DNA of 34,192 nucleotides from Neglectibacter sp. X58 (GCF_009936035.1 NZ_QWEO01000032.1:1-34192); one strand, 5' to 3'; positions 22,546 to 31,319 are shown, numbered from the stretch's first letter. Notes: generated by a model not told the origin, from the sequence alone. Numbers and translations: made by a program.

Positions 22546-23559
22546 ATGATTATCGTATTAAAACCAAACCAGGGGCAGGAGCTGGTGGAGTCCTTCATCC
22601 GCCGCCTCACCCAAAACTATGACGTGCAGGTGAACACCTGGGTGGGCACCCACAGCACTGTGCTGGGCCTTATCGGCGACACCACCGCCATAGACGACGA
22701 ATATATCGCCGCCCAGGACGTGGTGGAGGCTGTCCGCCGGGTGCAGGAGCCTTATAAAAAGGCAAACCGGAAGTTCCACCCGGACGATACGGCAGTCACC
22801 CTGCCCGGGGGCCGGAAAATCGGCGGGGGCGGCCTGGCGCTTATCGCAGGCCCCTGCTCTGTGGAGAGCCGGGAGCAGATTATCAGCGTGGCGAAAAGCG
22901 TGGGGCAGTCCGGGGCGCAGTTTTTGCGGGGCGGCGCCTTCAAGCCCCGCACCAGCCCCTATGCTTTCCAGGGCATGAAAGCCCAGGGCCTGGAACTTCT
23001 GCGGGAAGCCAAAAAGGAAACGGGCCTGCCCATTGTCACAGAGATTATGAGCATCGAGCACCTGCCCCTGTTTGAGGATGTGGACGTCATCCAGGTGGGG
23101 GCGCGGAACATGCAGAATTTCGAGCTTTTAAAGCAGCTTGGAAAGCTCCACAAGCCCATCCTCCTGAAGCGGGGCCTTGCAAACACCATTGAGGAGCTTT
23201 TAATGAGCGCGGAATACATTATGGCGGAGGGCAACGAGCAGGTCATTCTGTGCGAGCGGGGCATCCGCACCTATGAGACCATTACCCGCAACACCCTGGA
23301 CATCTCCGCCGTGCCTGTCTTAAAGCGGCTGTCCCATCTGCCTGTGGTGGTAGATCCCAGCCATGCCTCAGGGCTTAACTGGCTCATCGAGCCTTTGGCT
23401 GTGGCAGCCGCCGCCATCGGGGCCGACGGCCTGATTATCGAGGTGCATAACGACCCCAGCCATGCCCTGTGCGACGGCGCCCAGTCCATCACCCCGGCCC
23501 AGTTTGAAAAGCTTGCCCGGAAGGTGACAAAAGTTTCCCAGATGGTGGAAACCTTATGA
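22546..23559 (+). CDS. aroF: 3-deoxy-7-phosphoheptulonate (DAHP) synthase
   Basis: A 337-residue type I beta enzyme joining phosphoenolpyruvate and erythrose 4-phosphate, the first step of aromatic synthesis. Residues 1-75 are the small N-terminal ferredoxin-like domain used for feedback control. The barrel shows AGPCSVES (101-108, metal ligand C104), KPRTSPYAFQG (133-143), QVGARNMQN (183-191), DPSH (270-273) and EVHND (299-303). ATG 22546 lies behind AGGAAGGGG. Its own promoter and attenuator make it the control point of the downstream operon. Its stop overlaps tyrA in ATGA. Confidence 0.94.
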   Translation: MIIVLKPNQGQELVESFIRRLTQNYDVQVNTWVGTHSTVLGLIGDTTAIDDEYIAAQDVVEAVRRVQEPYKKANRKFHPDDTAVTLPGGRKIGGGGLALIAGPCSVESREQIISVAKSVGQSGAQFLRGGAFKPRTSPYAFQGMKAQGLELLREAKKETGLPIVTEIMSIEHLPLFEDVDVIQVGARNMQNFELLKQLGKLHKPILLKRGLANTIEELLMSAEYIMAEGNEQVILCERGIRTYETITRNTLDISAVPVLKRLSHLPVVVDPSHASGLNWLIEPLAVAAAAIGADGLIIEVHNDPSHALCDGAQSITPAQFEKLARKVTKVSQMVETL

Positions 23560-24395
23560 GCGCTGGCAAGGACATTGTAGTGGTGGGCCTGGGGCTTATC
23601 GGCGGATCCATTGCCAAAGCCCTGAAGCAGCGCACCAGCCACCGGGTTTACGGCATAGACAGGGATGAAGGCGCTTTGCTGGACGCCTGCTCCTGCGGGG
23701 CCATAGACGGCAAAGCAGGGCCTGCGGAGCTTGCCCGGGCAGACGTGGTGTACCTGTGCGTATACCCCCAGGGGGCCTTGGCCTTTATGGAGGCCCATGG
23801 AAGCGCCCTGAAGGAAAACTGCATTGTCACAGACGCCTGCGGCATAAAAGCCGCGGTGTGCGCGGGCATGGAGAAGCTGGCCCATAAGGGCAGATACGTT
23901 TTCGTAGCCGGGCACCCCATGGCGGGCAAGGAGAAAAGCGGCTTTGCCGCAAGCGATCCCAGCATCTTTATGGGCGCTTCCTATCTCATCGCCCCCTGCG
24001 CCGCCCCGGAATGGGCGGTGGGGGAGGTGGAGGCTTTAGCCCTCTCCATGGGCTTCGGGCAGATTGTCCGCACCACCCCGGAGCACCACGACAGGATGAT
24101 AGCCTACACCTCCCAGGTGCCCCACGTGCTGGCCTGCGCCTATGTGCTCAGCCCCCGGTGCAAAGACCACAGGGGCTTTTCCGCCGGCAGCTACCGGGAC
24201 GTTTCCCGGGTGGCAGATATTAACCACGCCCTGTGGACAAGGCTTTTCCTGGACAACCGGGAACCCCTCACAGAAGAGCTTGACCAGCTTATAGGCGACC
24301 TGAGCCGCTTGCGGCAGGCCATCGCGGCAGGGGAGGAGGAGCCTCTGCAGGCCCTCCTGCGCAAAGCCGGGGACGCAAAGCGAGAGAACGGCTGA
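23556..24395 (+). CDS. tyrA: Prephenate dehydrogenase
   Basis: A 279-residue enzyme that turns prephenate into 4-hydroxyphenylpyruvate for tyrosine. The NAD site is VVGLGLIGGS (9-18) with D35 at the end of the second strand, which favours NAD. The catalytic region is GHPMAGKEKSG (119-129), and EHHDRMIAYTSQVPH (176-190) completes the active site. There is no C-terminal ACT domain, so tyrosine feedback through such a domain is not expected. ATG overlaps the aroF stop. Confidence 0.93.
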   Translation: MSAGKDIVVVGLGLIGGSIAKALKQRTSHRVYGIDRDEGALLDACSCGAIDGKAGPAELARADVVYLCVYPQGALAFMEAHGSALKENCIVTDACGIKAAVCAGMEKLAHKGRYVFVAGHPMAGKEKSGFAASDPSIFMGASYLIAPCAAPEWAVGEVEALALSMGFGQIVRTTPEHHDRMIAYTSQVPHVLACAYVLSPRCKDHRGFSAGSYRDVSRVADINHALWTRLFLDNREPLTEELDQLIGDLSRLRQAIAAGEEEPLQALLRKAGDAKRENG

Positions 24396-24401
24396 CCGTC
24401 C

Positions 24402-24488
24402 CCCGGACGGCGCGCTTCCTCCCCCTGCGGGGCAAGAAGCGCGGGGGCAAGCCCCCTAAAACCGGCCGCGCCGGTTTTGCCGTCCGGG
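24402..24488. repeat. Three-way-junction inverted repeat after tyrA
   Basis: Outer arms cccggacggc (24402-24411) and gccgtccggg (24479-24488) enclose two hairpins: gcgctt/aagcgc (24412-24442) and aaaaccggc/gccggtttt (24458-24478). The whole 87-nt unit folds into a three-way junction. It sits between tyrA and aroB and may be a dispersed intergenic repeat or an mRNA processing site. Confidence 0.6.
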
Positions 24489-24539
24489 CAAAGGTGAGGC
24501 AACTGCCCAGAGACAAATCCAAAAGGAGTGAAAAGCCAC

Positions 24540-25586
24540 ATGACTATAGACGTGCGGACAGACAGGCCCTACCGGGTCACCATAGAGCCGGGAGTCCTGG
24601 GCCGGATTGGGGAAATTGCCGCCCGGCACAAAAAGCCCGGCACAAAGGCCATGATCGTCAGCGAAACAAACGTGTTCCCCCTGTACGGGGAGCGGGCGAA
24701 GGCCTCCCTGGAGCAGGCGGGCTTTCAGGTGTCTGCCTTCGTGTTCCCCGCCGGGGAGGAGCACAAGCAGATAAGCACCATCTGTGACATGTACAAGGCC
24801 CTGTCGGAAGCGGGCTTCACCCGCACAGACTTCATCGTTACCCTGGGCGGCGGCGTCACCGGGGATATGGGAGGCTTTGCCGCCGCCACCTTCCTGCGGG
24901 GCATAGACTTTTTCCAGGTGCCCACCTCCCTTTTGTCCATGGTGGACGCAAGCGTGGGGGGCAAAACCGGGGTAGACCTGCCCTTCGGCAAAAACCTGGT
25001 GGGGGCCTTCCACCAGCCCATGGCTGTGGCGGCAGATACGGAAGCCCTGCGCACTCTGCCGGACTATTTTTTCCGGGACGGCATGGGAGAGCTTATCAAG
25101 CACGGCTGCATTGCGGATAAACAGCTTTTTGCGGATTTGCAGGCAGGCGCGGCCCTTCACAGCCTGGAGGAGGTTATCGGCCGTTCCGTTGCCATCAAGC
25201 GGGATTTTGTGGAAGCCGATACCCGGGACACAGGCCGGCGCATGATTTTAAATTTCGGCCACACCTTCGGCCACGCCCTGGAAAAGCTCCACAACTTTAA
25301 AGGCCTGGCCCATGGGGAAGCAGTGGGCGTCGGCATGGTGATGGCCTGCCGGGCCGGGGAAAGCCTGGGTGTCACACAGCCGGGCACAGCGGAACAGGTG
25401 CGGGCAGTCCTTGCCCAGTATGGCCTGCCCACTGAGGATGCCTTCACAGCGGAGCAGGTGGTGGAGGCCACAGCCCTGGACAAAAAAAGCGACGGGGACA
25501 CCCTGCGGCTCATCCTGCTTACGGAAATAGGGAAAAGCGTCATCTATCCCATCACCCGCAAGGCGCTTTTGGAGGCGCTGGTATGA
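24540..25586 (+). CDS. aroB: 3-dehydroquinate synthase
   Basis: A 348-residue enzyme cyclising DAHP to 3-dehydroquinate, using NAD and a divalent metal. The NAD-binding segment GGGVTGDMGGFAAATFLRG spans 103-121. Further motifs are VDASVGGKTGVD (135-146) and K151 N152. Metal ligands are E184 in GMGELIKHG, a His of NFGHTFGHALE (241 or 245) and H258 in AHGEAV. ATG 24540 is 11 nt after AAGGAG; the in-frame GTG at 24528 overlaps that site. The stop overlaps a small upstream extension of aroA. Confidence 0.95.
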   Translation: MTIDVRTDRPYRVTIEPGVLGRIGEIAARHKKPGTKAMIVSETNVFPLYGERAKASLEQAGFQVSAFVFPAGEEHKQISTICDMYKALSEAGFTRTDFIVTLGGGVTGDMGGFAAATFLRGIDFFQVPTSLLSMVDASVGGKTGVDLPFGKNLVGAFHQPMAVAADTEALRTLPDYFFRDGMGELIKHGCIADKQLFADLQAGAALHSLEEVIGRSVAIKRDFVEADTRDTGRRMILNFGHTFGHALEKLHNFKGLAHGEAVGVGMVMACRAGESLGVTQPGTAEQVRAVLAQYGLPTEDAFTAEQVVEATALDKKSDGDTLRLILLTEIGKSVIYPITRKALLEALV

Positions 25587-25600
25587 AAGGGGGAAAAGCC

Positions 25601-26905
25601 ATGTACCAGGTTGTATACGGCCCCGGGTTTTCCGGGGGCAGCGTGGTGATGCCCCCCAGCAAGAGCGCTGCCCACAGGGCGCTGCTCTGTGCCGGGCTTT
25701 CCGGAGGACGGTGCCTGCTTTCCAATATGGCTGTCAGCGAGGATATCGCCGCCACCATGGAGGCCTTAAAGGCCTTGGGCTGCGCCGTAGGGCACAACCC
25801 TTCCGCAAAAACCATGTTGGTGGAAAAAACGTCCCCCTGCCCTAAGGAAGGGGAAATCCATTGCCGGGAGTCCGGCGGGCTTTTGCGGTTTATCATCCCC
25901 ATCGCCGCCGCCCTGGGGGGCCGCTGGCGCTTTACAGGCAGCGGAAGGCTTCCCCAGCGGCCCTTGGGGGTATATGGGGATTTGCTCCCCGCCCACGGGG
26001 TGTCTTTTGCCACAGAGGGAGGCCTGCCCCTGGAAATAGAGGGGCAGCTTGCCCCGGGCCTTTTCGAGCTGCCCGGGGACATCAGCTCCCAGTTTGTCAC
26101 AGGCCTGCTCTTTGCCCTGCCCCTGCTTCCCGGGGACAGCGAAATCCGCCTCACCTCCCCCCTGGAGTCTGTAGGCTATGTGGACATGACCTTGGCGGTG
26201 CTCCAGGACTTCGGGGTGAAAACCGAGAAAACAGAACAGGGCTGGCGCGTCCCCGGCAGGCAGCAGTACCTCCCCCGGGACTACCATGTGGAGGGGGACT
26301 GGTCCCAGGCCGCCTTCTTCCTCAATATGGCGGCCCTGTCCCCCCAGGGCGCCCAGGTGCGCATAGGGGGCCTTTCCCCCCATTCCCTTCAGGGGGACAT
26401 GGCCTGCGTGGAAGTGTTCGGCTCCTTTGGCCTTCACACCCATTGGGAGGAGGGCTGGCTCATCGCTCAAAACCTGCACCCGGAAAAGCCTTTCGGGGGC
26501 CTTACAGGCCAAAGGGTAGACATGGCCCAGATTACAGACATGGCCCCGGCCCTGTCCGTCTGCGCCGCCTTAAGCGGCGGGGAAACCCGGCTGGTAAACG
26601 CGGGCCGCCTGCGCTTAAAAGAAAGCGACCGCCTTGCCGCCATGGAGGAGGCTGTCAACGCCCTGGGGGGCCGCGCCAAGGCAGAGGAGGACGCGCTTAT
26701 CATCCAGGGGGTCCAGCGCCTTGCAGGTGGCACAGCCCAGGGCCATAACGATCACCGGGTGCTGATGGCCTTTGCCGGGGCGGGCCTTCGCAGCAGCGCC
26801 CCTGTGCAGGTGACAGACGCCTGGGCCGTGCGGAAAACGTACCCGGATTTTTACGATGATTTTGCAAAGTTGGGAGGGAACGCCCATGTCGTCCAGTTGG
26901 GGTGA
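25601..26905 (+). CDS. aroA: 5-enolpyruvylshikimate-3-phosphate synthase
   Basis: A 434-residue enzyme adding enolpyruvate to shikimate 3-phosphate. Motifs: PPSKSAAHRALL (18-29; K21, S22, R26), SGGLLRFIIP (91-100), RLPQRPL, SSQFVTGLLFALP, ESDRLAAM, DHRVLMAF and the C-terminal TDAWAVRKTYPDFYDDF. In place of the usual NAGT loop it has ESGGLLRF, which points to a non-class-I form. ATG 25601 lies behind AAAGGGGG; the ATG at 25583, overlapping the aroB stop, is less likely. The end overlaps aroC by 20 nt. Confidence 0.94.
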   Translation: MYQVVYGPGFSGGSVVMPPSKSAAHRALLCAGLSGGRCLLSNMAVSEDIAATMEALKALGCAVGHNPSAKTMLVEKTSPCPKEGEIHCRESGGLLRFIIPIAAALGGRWRFTGSGRLPQRPLGVYGDLLPAHGVSFATEGGLPLEIEGQLAPGLFELPGDISSQFVTGLLFALPLLPGDSEIRLTSPLESVGYVDMTLAVLQDFGVKTEKTEQGWRVPGRQQYLPRDYHVEGDWSQAAFFLNMAALSPQGAQVRIGGLSPHSLQGDMACVEVFGSFGLHTHWEEGWLIAQNLHPEKPFGGLTGQRVDMAQITDMAPALSVCAALSGGETRLVNAGRLRLKESDRLAAMEEAVNALGGRAKAEEDALIIQGVQRLAGGTAQGHNDHRVLMAFAGAGLRSSAPVQVTDAWAVRKTYPDFYDDFAKLGGNAHVVQLG

Positions 26906-27977
26906 AAGAATCAGAATCAGCATTTTCGGGGGCAGCCACACCCAGGCCATCGGGGTGAACATCGACGGCCTGCCCGCCGGGGAGGAAATCAGCCTGGAGG
27001 GGCTGCTGGCCCAGATGGCCCGCCGGGCGCCGGGGCAGGATCCCACCGCCACCACCCGCAAGGAGCCGGATGCCCCGGAAATCCTCTGCGGCCTCTTAAA
27101 CGGCGTAACCACAGGGGCGCCCCTGTGCGCCGTCATCCAAAACACCAGCCAGCGGTCTAAAGACTACGAAAACCTCCGCCTGCGCCCCCGCCCCGGCCAC
27201 GCGGATTTCACAGCCTCTGTGCGCTATAAAGGCTTTCACGATATCCGGGGCGGTGGGCATTTTTCCGGCAGGCTCACAGCGCCCCTGGTGTTGGCAGGGG
27301 CTGTGGCCCGGCAGATTCTGGCCCGGCGGGGCATTCTGGCAGGCTCCCATGTGCAGATGATAGCCGGGGTTACGGACACGCCCTTTGACCCGGTGGAGGT
27401 GCCGGGAAAGCTTTTAAAGCGCTTAAATGGGGATTATTTCCCGGTCATTGATGCCGCCGCCAAAGAAGCCATGCGGGCAAAAATTGAGGAAGCCCGCATG
27501 AGCCAGGACAGCGTGGGGGGCGTGGTGGAGTGCGCCGTCACAGGCCTGCCTGCCGGGGCGGGGAACCCCATGTTCGGCGGGGCGGAAAACCTGTTTTCCT
27601 CCATTCTGTTCGGCATCCCGGCTGTAAAAGGGGTGGAGTTTGGGGCGGGCTTCTCCGCCGCGTCCCTGCGGGGCAGCGAAAATAACGATCCCTTTTATTA
27701 TGACAGCTACGGCAGGGTGAGAACCAGCCAAAACAATGCCGGCGGGATTTTAGGCGGCATCACCACAGGCATGCCCCTCATCTTCCGGGCGGCCTTCAAG
27801 CCCACCCCCTCTATCGCCCAGGAGCAGGACACCGTAAACCTGCAAACCCATGAAAACGAAAAGCTGGCGGTCACCGGGCGGCATGATCCCTGCATTGTGC
27901 CCCGGGCCGCCCCTGTGGTGGAAGCGGCGGCCTGCCTTGCCTCCCTGGAGCTTTTAGCCCAAAGCGGCCTGCTGTAG
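26886..27977 (+). CDS. aroC: Chorismate synthase
   Basis: A 363-residue, FMN-dependent enzyme that makes chorismate from EPSP. Motifs: FGGSHTQAIGVNIDGLPAG near the N-terminus (the family usually has GESH, so Glu is replaced by Gly), RPGHADFTASVRY, RGGGHFSGRLTAPL, SQDSVGGVVEC, GIPAVKGVEFG, and GRHDPCIVPRA near the end. ATG 26886 lies behind GGGAGGG inside the end of aroA, so the two are coupled. It ends the dense part of the operon; a GC-rich repeat block follows. Confidence 0.94.
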   Translation: MSSSWGERIRISIFGGSHTQAIGVNIDGLPAGEEISLEGLLAQMARRAPGQDPTATTRKEPDAPEILCGLLNGVTTGAPLCAVIQNTSQRSKDYENLRLRPRPGHADFTASVRYKGFHDIRGGGHFSGRLTAPLVLAGAVARQILARRGILAGSHVQMIAGVTDTPFDPVEVPGKLLKRLNGDYFPVIDAAAKEAMRAKIEEARMSQDSVGGVVECAVTGLPAGAGNPMFGGAENLFSSILFGIPAVKGVEFGAGFSAASLRGSENNDPFYYDSYGRVRTSQNNAGGILGGITTGMPLIFRAAFKPTPSIAQEQDTVNLQTHENEKLAVTGRHDPCIVPRAAPVVEAAACLASLELLAQSGLL

Positions 27978-27985
27978 CCAGCGCT

Positions 27986-28121
27986 CCCGCCGGGGCCGAA
28001 GCAGCATAGCTGCTTCGCGCCCTTCGGGACGCGGCCCTTTCTTCCAAGGAAGAAAGGCCCCGCCCCGGCGGGAAGTGATGCGCCCCGGCGGAAAGATCCT
28101 GCGCCCCGGCGGGAAACTCTT
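27986..28121. repeat. GC-rich branched repeat block between aroC and pheA
   Basis: Outer arms cccgccggggc (27986-27996) and gccccggcggg (28062-28072) enclose further hairpins (cgaagca/tgcttcg, ctttctt/aagaaag). The right arm is then repeated: units starting cgccccggcgg occur at 28061, 28081 and 28102, a 20-21 bp period. This may be a dispersed chromosomal repeat or an RNA processing element. No gene is seen. Confidence 0.6.
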
Positions 28122-28178
28122 AAAAACACAAAGAAAGGAGCGGTGCAGGGCACAAGCCTGTACCGCGTGACAATACAT

Positions 28179-29330
28179 ATGGAAAAAGACGGATATCAGG
28201 AAAAGCTTTTAGAAATCCGGGGGGAAATAGACGCCATAGACGAAAAACTCCTCCCCCTGTTTTTGCAGCGGATGAACTGCTCCGAGCGGGTGGCGGAAAT
28301 CAAGCGGGGGGCAGGCATCCCCGTATATGCCCCTAAGCGGGAGCAGGAAATTTTAGACCGGGTGGCGGAAAAGGCCGGGGCATACGGGCCTAGCGCCAAG
28401 GCACTGTACAGCGCCATGATGGCAGTCAGCCGTGCCAGGCAGCACCAGCTTCTGGAAGGCGGGGAGGAACTGCGCAGGCTGGAGAAAACAGCCCGCCGCA
28501 CCCTGCCCGCTCCCAGCCGGGTGGTGTGCCAGGGGGTGGAAGGGGCCTATTCCCACAAGGCGGCAAACATGCTGTATCCCCAGGCGCCCATCGCCTTTGT
28601 GCCGGACTTCCGGCAGGTGTTCGCGGCGGTGGAGGAAGAGCCGGAGTCCCTGGGGGTGCTGCCGGTGGAGAACTCTGCCGCGGGCAGCGTTACCGCTGTC
28701 TACGACCTGATTTTGCAGTACCGCTTTTATATTGTAGGCGCTGTGGACGTGAAGGTGGAGCACTGCCTGGCCGCCGCCGGGGAAGGCCCTGTCCGCCGGG
28801 TGGTGTCACACCCCCAGGGGCTTTCCCAGTGCGGGGAGTATATCAAGGCTCACGGCCTGGAGACGGTGGAATATTCCAACACAGCCGCAGCGGCCCAGTT
28901 TGTGGCCCAGGAGCGCCCTGCTGGCACTGCCGCCATCTGCTCGGAGGAAGCGGCGGAGAAATACGGCCTGAAAATCCTGGAGCGGGGCATCCAGAACGAG
29001 AAAAACAATACCACCCGCTTTGTGGTCATCTCCAAGGAACCCCTGCTTCCCGAGGATGCCACGAAAATCAGCCTGTGCTTCTCCCTGCCCCACACCACAG
29101 GATCTTTGTATAATGTGCTGGAACGCTTTGCGGTGTGCGGCCTGAACCTGACGAAGATAGAGTCCCGGCCCATTCCCGGCTCTGCCTTTGAGTATGATTT
29201 TTATCTGGACTTCACCGGCTGCCTCCACCACCCCCAGACCCTCGCCCTCATCTGCGCCCTGCACGACGAGCTGCCCCGGTTTTCCTTCCTGGGAAACTAT
29301 GACGAGCGGCAGGCAGCGGGAGAGGCATGA
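28179..29330 (+). CDS. pheA: Bifunctional chorismate mutase / prephenate dehydratase
   Basis: A 383-residue enzyme taking chorismate to phenylpyruvate. Residues 1-91 form an AroQ chorismate mutase: R14, R31, K42, R54 and Q88 match the known active-site pattern. Residues about 115-285 form the prephenate dehydratase with the NNTTRF motif (276-281). Residues 296-375 are an ACT domain with IESRP (327-331), which binds phenylalanine for feedback inhibition. ATG 28179 begins right at the mutase fold but has no ribosome site. GTG 28143 lies only 2 nt after AAAGGAG. The start is unsure. Confidence 0.92.
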   Translation: MEKDGYQEKLLEIRGEIDAIDEKLLPLFLQRMNCSERVAEIKRGAGIPVYAPKREQEILDRVAEKAGAYGPSAKALYSAMMAVSRARQHQLLEGGEELRRLEKTARRTLPAPSRVVCQGVEGAYSHKAANMLYPQAPIAFVPDFRQVFAAVEEEPESLGVLPVENSAAGSVTAVYDLILQYRFYIVGAVDVKVEHCLAAAGEGPVRRVVSHPQGLSQCGEYIKAHGLETVEYSNTAAAAQFVAQERPAGTAAICSEEAAEKYGLKILERGIQNEKNNTTRFVVISKEPLLPEDATKISLCFSLPHTTGSLYNVLERFAVCGLNLTKIESRPIPGSAFEYDFYLDFTGCLHHPQTLALICALHDELPRFSFLGNYDERQAAGEA

Positions 29331-29360
29331 CAGGAATATTTCAGTGGTAACAAAACGGTT

Positions 29361-29388
29361 AAAAAGCGGCAGAAATTCCTGCTTTTTC
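29361..29388 (+). terminator. Probable terminator after pheA
   Basis: GCAG/CTGC hairpin flanked by AAAAA and TTTTT, about 30 nt after the pheA stop. The stem is short, so this is a moderate call. Confidence 0.5.
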
Positions 29389-29461
29389 GCCGGATTTTAC
29401 CTGTATTCACAGTTTGTTCATAAAAACTTACACATACATACTATGAAAAGGGATGGTTTAT

Positions 29462-29968
29462 TTGAGCATTATGCTGCAAAAAGTGGAAAGCCAGGAGCAG
29501 ATTGATACCCTGTGCCGGATAGCGGACAGGGTGTGGCACCTGACCTATGACGCACTGCTGCCCCAGGGCCAGGTGGATTACATGCTGGACAAGTTCCAGT
29601 CTGACCATGCGGTGAAGGAGCAGATGGCGCACCAAAATTACCAGTATTACCTGATGTGCTGCAATGGCGAAAGCGCCGGGTTTGTCGGCTTTGCCCCCCG
29701 GTATGAAGGGCGGGAGGAGATGTTTTTAAGCAAGGTATACCTGCTGCCGGAATACCGGGGCCAGGGAGCTGTGGGCAAGGCCCTGGCCTTTGTGGAGGAG
29801 CAGGCCCGAAAGGAAGGGCTGCCCGCTATCCGCCTTACAGTAAACAAAGAGAATACCCATGCCTTTGAGGTATACCGCCACTATGGCTTCCAGGTGGCGG
29901 ACAAGGTGGAAACAGACATTGGCGGCGGCTATGTGATGGACGATTTCATCATGGTAAAGACGCTGTAA
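29462..29968 (+). CDS. GNAT-family N-acetyltransferase
   Basis: A protein of about 168 residues that transfers an acetyl group from acetyl-CoA; the acceptor is unknown. The CoA-binding motif A is clear: VYLLPEYRGQGAVGKAL, with the RGQGAVG pyrophosphate loop. It is followed by the NKENTHAFEVYRHYGFQ region typical of motif B, and a C-terminal strand YVMDDFIMVK. TTG 29462 is 8 nt after AAAAGGG; ATG 29453 abuts that site and ATG 29471 is far from it. It stands alone between the aro operon and the cortex hydrolase. Confidence 0.85.
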   Translation: MSIMLQKVESQEQIDTLCRIADRVWHLTYDALLPQGQVDYMLDKFQSDHAVKEQMAHQNYQYYLMCCNGESAGFVGFAPRYEGREEMFLSKVYLLPEYRGQGAVGKALAFVEEQARKEGLPAIRLTVNKENTHAFEVYRHYGFQVADKVETDIGGGYVMDDFIMVKTL

Positions 29969-30089
29969 CAGGCGCTTGGGGAAAAGCTGGCGCTTGTTGG
30001 GCGAACCAGCGGGAAGAAAGGGGAGGAGGGCGGTTCCTGCCGGGAAATAAGCGGCAAAAGGCCGGGAAATAGCTTTTAAGATTACACAT

Positions 30090-30122
30090 TTGACATTTTT
30101 TGGGGCGGCGCTTCGGTATAAT
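30090..30122 (+). promoter_or_regulatory. Possible promoter of the cortex hydrolase gene
   Basis: TTGACA (30090-30095) and a perfect TATAAT (30117-30122) lie 21 nt apart. The spacing is too long for an ideal sigma-A promoter. The -10 box alone is convincing; a sporulation sigma factor may use this region instead. Confidence 0.35.
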
Positions 30123-30237
30123 GGCGGGTAGACCCGGCCGAGGGGCGCGCCAAAAAAATTTGGCGGGGCTGCATAGAACTGGCAGAATCTGCCAATACCC
30201 AGGTCGGGCAAACTTTTCCAAAAGGAGGTTCGATCGT

Positions 30238-30924
30238 TTGAAGAAGCTATTTCCTTCCCTTTTGCTGGCGGCCTTGATCCTTTGGCCCCTGGGAGGCGGC
30301 CTGCACGCCTCTGCCGCAGGGCTTACCGACCACATTACGGTGAAAAGCTATGACCCCAATGTGGACTACCTGGCGGCTATAAACCGGGCCTTAAAGGACG
30401 GCGGGACATATGCCATGCAGGTGGGGGCCATCTATGAGCAGCAGCGGAACCTGAAGATTTCCAGCTTGAAGCTGCCCCAGAAGCAGACCAGCTATTTCTC
30501 CACCTACACCACAGCGGCGGAAATCCTGGCGGCTATTGAGGCGGACAGCAAGCCTAAGTATACGGAAGAGGACTTGGATCTGCTGGCCCGGATTATCAAT
30601 GCCGAGGCAGGCTGCACCTGGATTCCCGACTGGGTGCAGAGGTGCGTGGGCAGTGTGGTGCTTAACCGGGTGAAAAGCCCCCTTTTCCCCAACACCATCC
30701 GGGGGGTTATCTATCAGCCAGGGCAGTATCCTCCTGCTTATAACGGCATGATAAACCGCAAGCCTGACGCCCGCACCATTGCAAACGCCAAATACCTGCT
30801 GGAGAACGGCAGCATAACCCCGGCAAACGTGACAGGCCAAAACGGCGTCATTACCGGCAGCGGCCTGTATAAAAGCTATTACGACAGCATTTTAGGCACC
30901 ACCATCTATTTCTGTTATACGTGA
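30238..30924 (+). CDS. SleB-like spore cortex-lytic / cell wall hydrolase
   Basis: A 228-residue secreted protein. TTG 30238 lies 9 nt after AAAGGAGG and is followed by a signal peptide (KKLFPSLLLAALILWPLGGG, cut near ASA-AG). Residues about 112-228 match the hydrolase_2/SleB catalytic fold: LLARIINAEAG with catalytic E123, then a GSVVLNRV helix and the GQYPPAYNG segment. Such enzymes cut muramic-lactam glycan in the spore cortex during germination, or act on the cell wall in sporulation. It has no N-terminal peptidoglycan-binding repeat, unlike classic SleB. It suggests a spore-forming host. Confidence 0.83.
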   Translation: MKKLFPSLLLAALILWPLGGGLHASAAGLTDHITVKSYDPNVDYLAAINRALKDGGTYAMQVGAIYEQQRNLKISSLKLPQKQTSYFSTYTTAAEILAAIEADSKPKYTEEDLDLLARIINAEAGCTWIPDWVQRCVGSVVLNRVKSPLFPNTIRGVIYQPGQYPPAYNGMINRKPDARTIANAKYLLENGSITPANVTGQNGVITGSGLYKSYYDSILGTTIYFCYT

Positions 30925-30940
30925 TTTCCCGGCGCCCCAT

Positions 30941-30964
30941 GCCCCTGTGGCAGGGGCGCTTTTT
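30941..30964 (+). terminator. Terminator after the cortex hydrolase gene
   Basis: gcccctg/caggggc, a 7-bp stem with a 3-nt loop, then GCTTTTT, 17 nt after the stop codon. Confidence 0.75.
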
Positions 30965-30996
30965 GCCTGGAGCGGCTTTGCCTCCGGCGCAAGGCC

Positions 30997-31042
30997 GTGG
31001 GACGCTGTCCCACACCCTGCAAACCTTTTTGAAAAAAGGTTT
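30997..31042. repeat. Two tight hairpins in the intergenic block
   Basis: gtgggac/gtcccac (30997-31013) and aaaccttttt/aaaaaggttt (31021-31042) are perfect and adjacent. The rest of 30925-31258 holds only AT-rich sequence and another hairpin around ttgggggcaaagccccaa. No gene is seen there. This looks like a dispersed chromosomal repeat. Confidence 0.5.
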
Positions 31043-31258
31043 GATCTAAAAACCAAGTTTTTGTGAATTGAAAAATTTTGATTGTGCATTTCACCGGAGG
31101 ACGTAAAGCAATAAAGTACAAAAAAATTTAATAAAATTAGGGCCAGCCTTTCCCGCAGGGAGCGGTTCCCTTTTTAAGGGGTTGGGGGCAAAGCCCCAAG
31201 GCTTTAGGCCGGAGGCATAAAAAGCGCGATTTCGGCGCTCCAAGAAGGGCATTTTCCA

Positions 31259-31288
31259 TTGACAAAGGCGGCCCAAATGCAGTATAAT
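31259..31288 (+). promoter_or_regulatory. greA promoter
   Basis: TTGACA (31259-31264), 18-nt spacer, perfect TATAAT (31283-31288). It gives a leader of about 190 nt before greA. Confidence 0.88.
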
Positions 31289-31319
31289 ATAGACCATTGT
31301 GATGTACCGCAGGCCCCGC

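Noticed and set aside
25766-26748. Long open frames on both strands across aroA
   Set aside because: They are shadows caused by very high GC at third codon positions; aroA in its frame carries every family motif.
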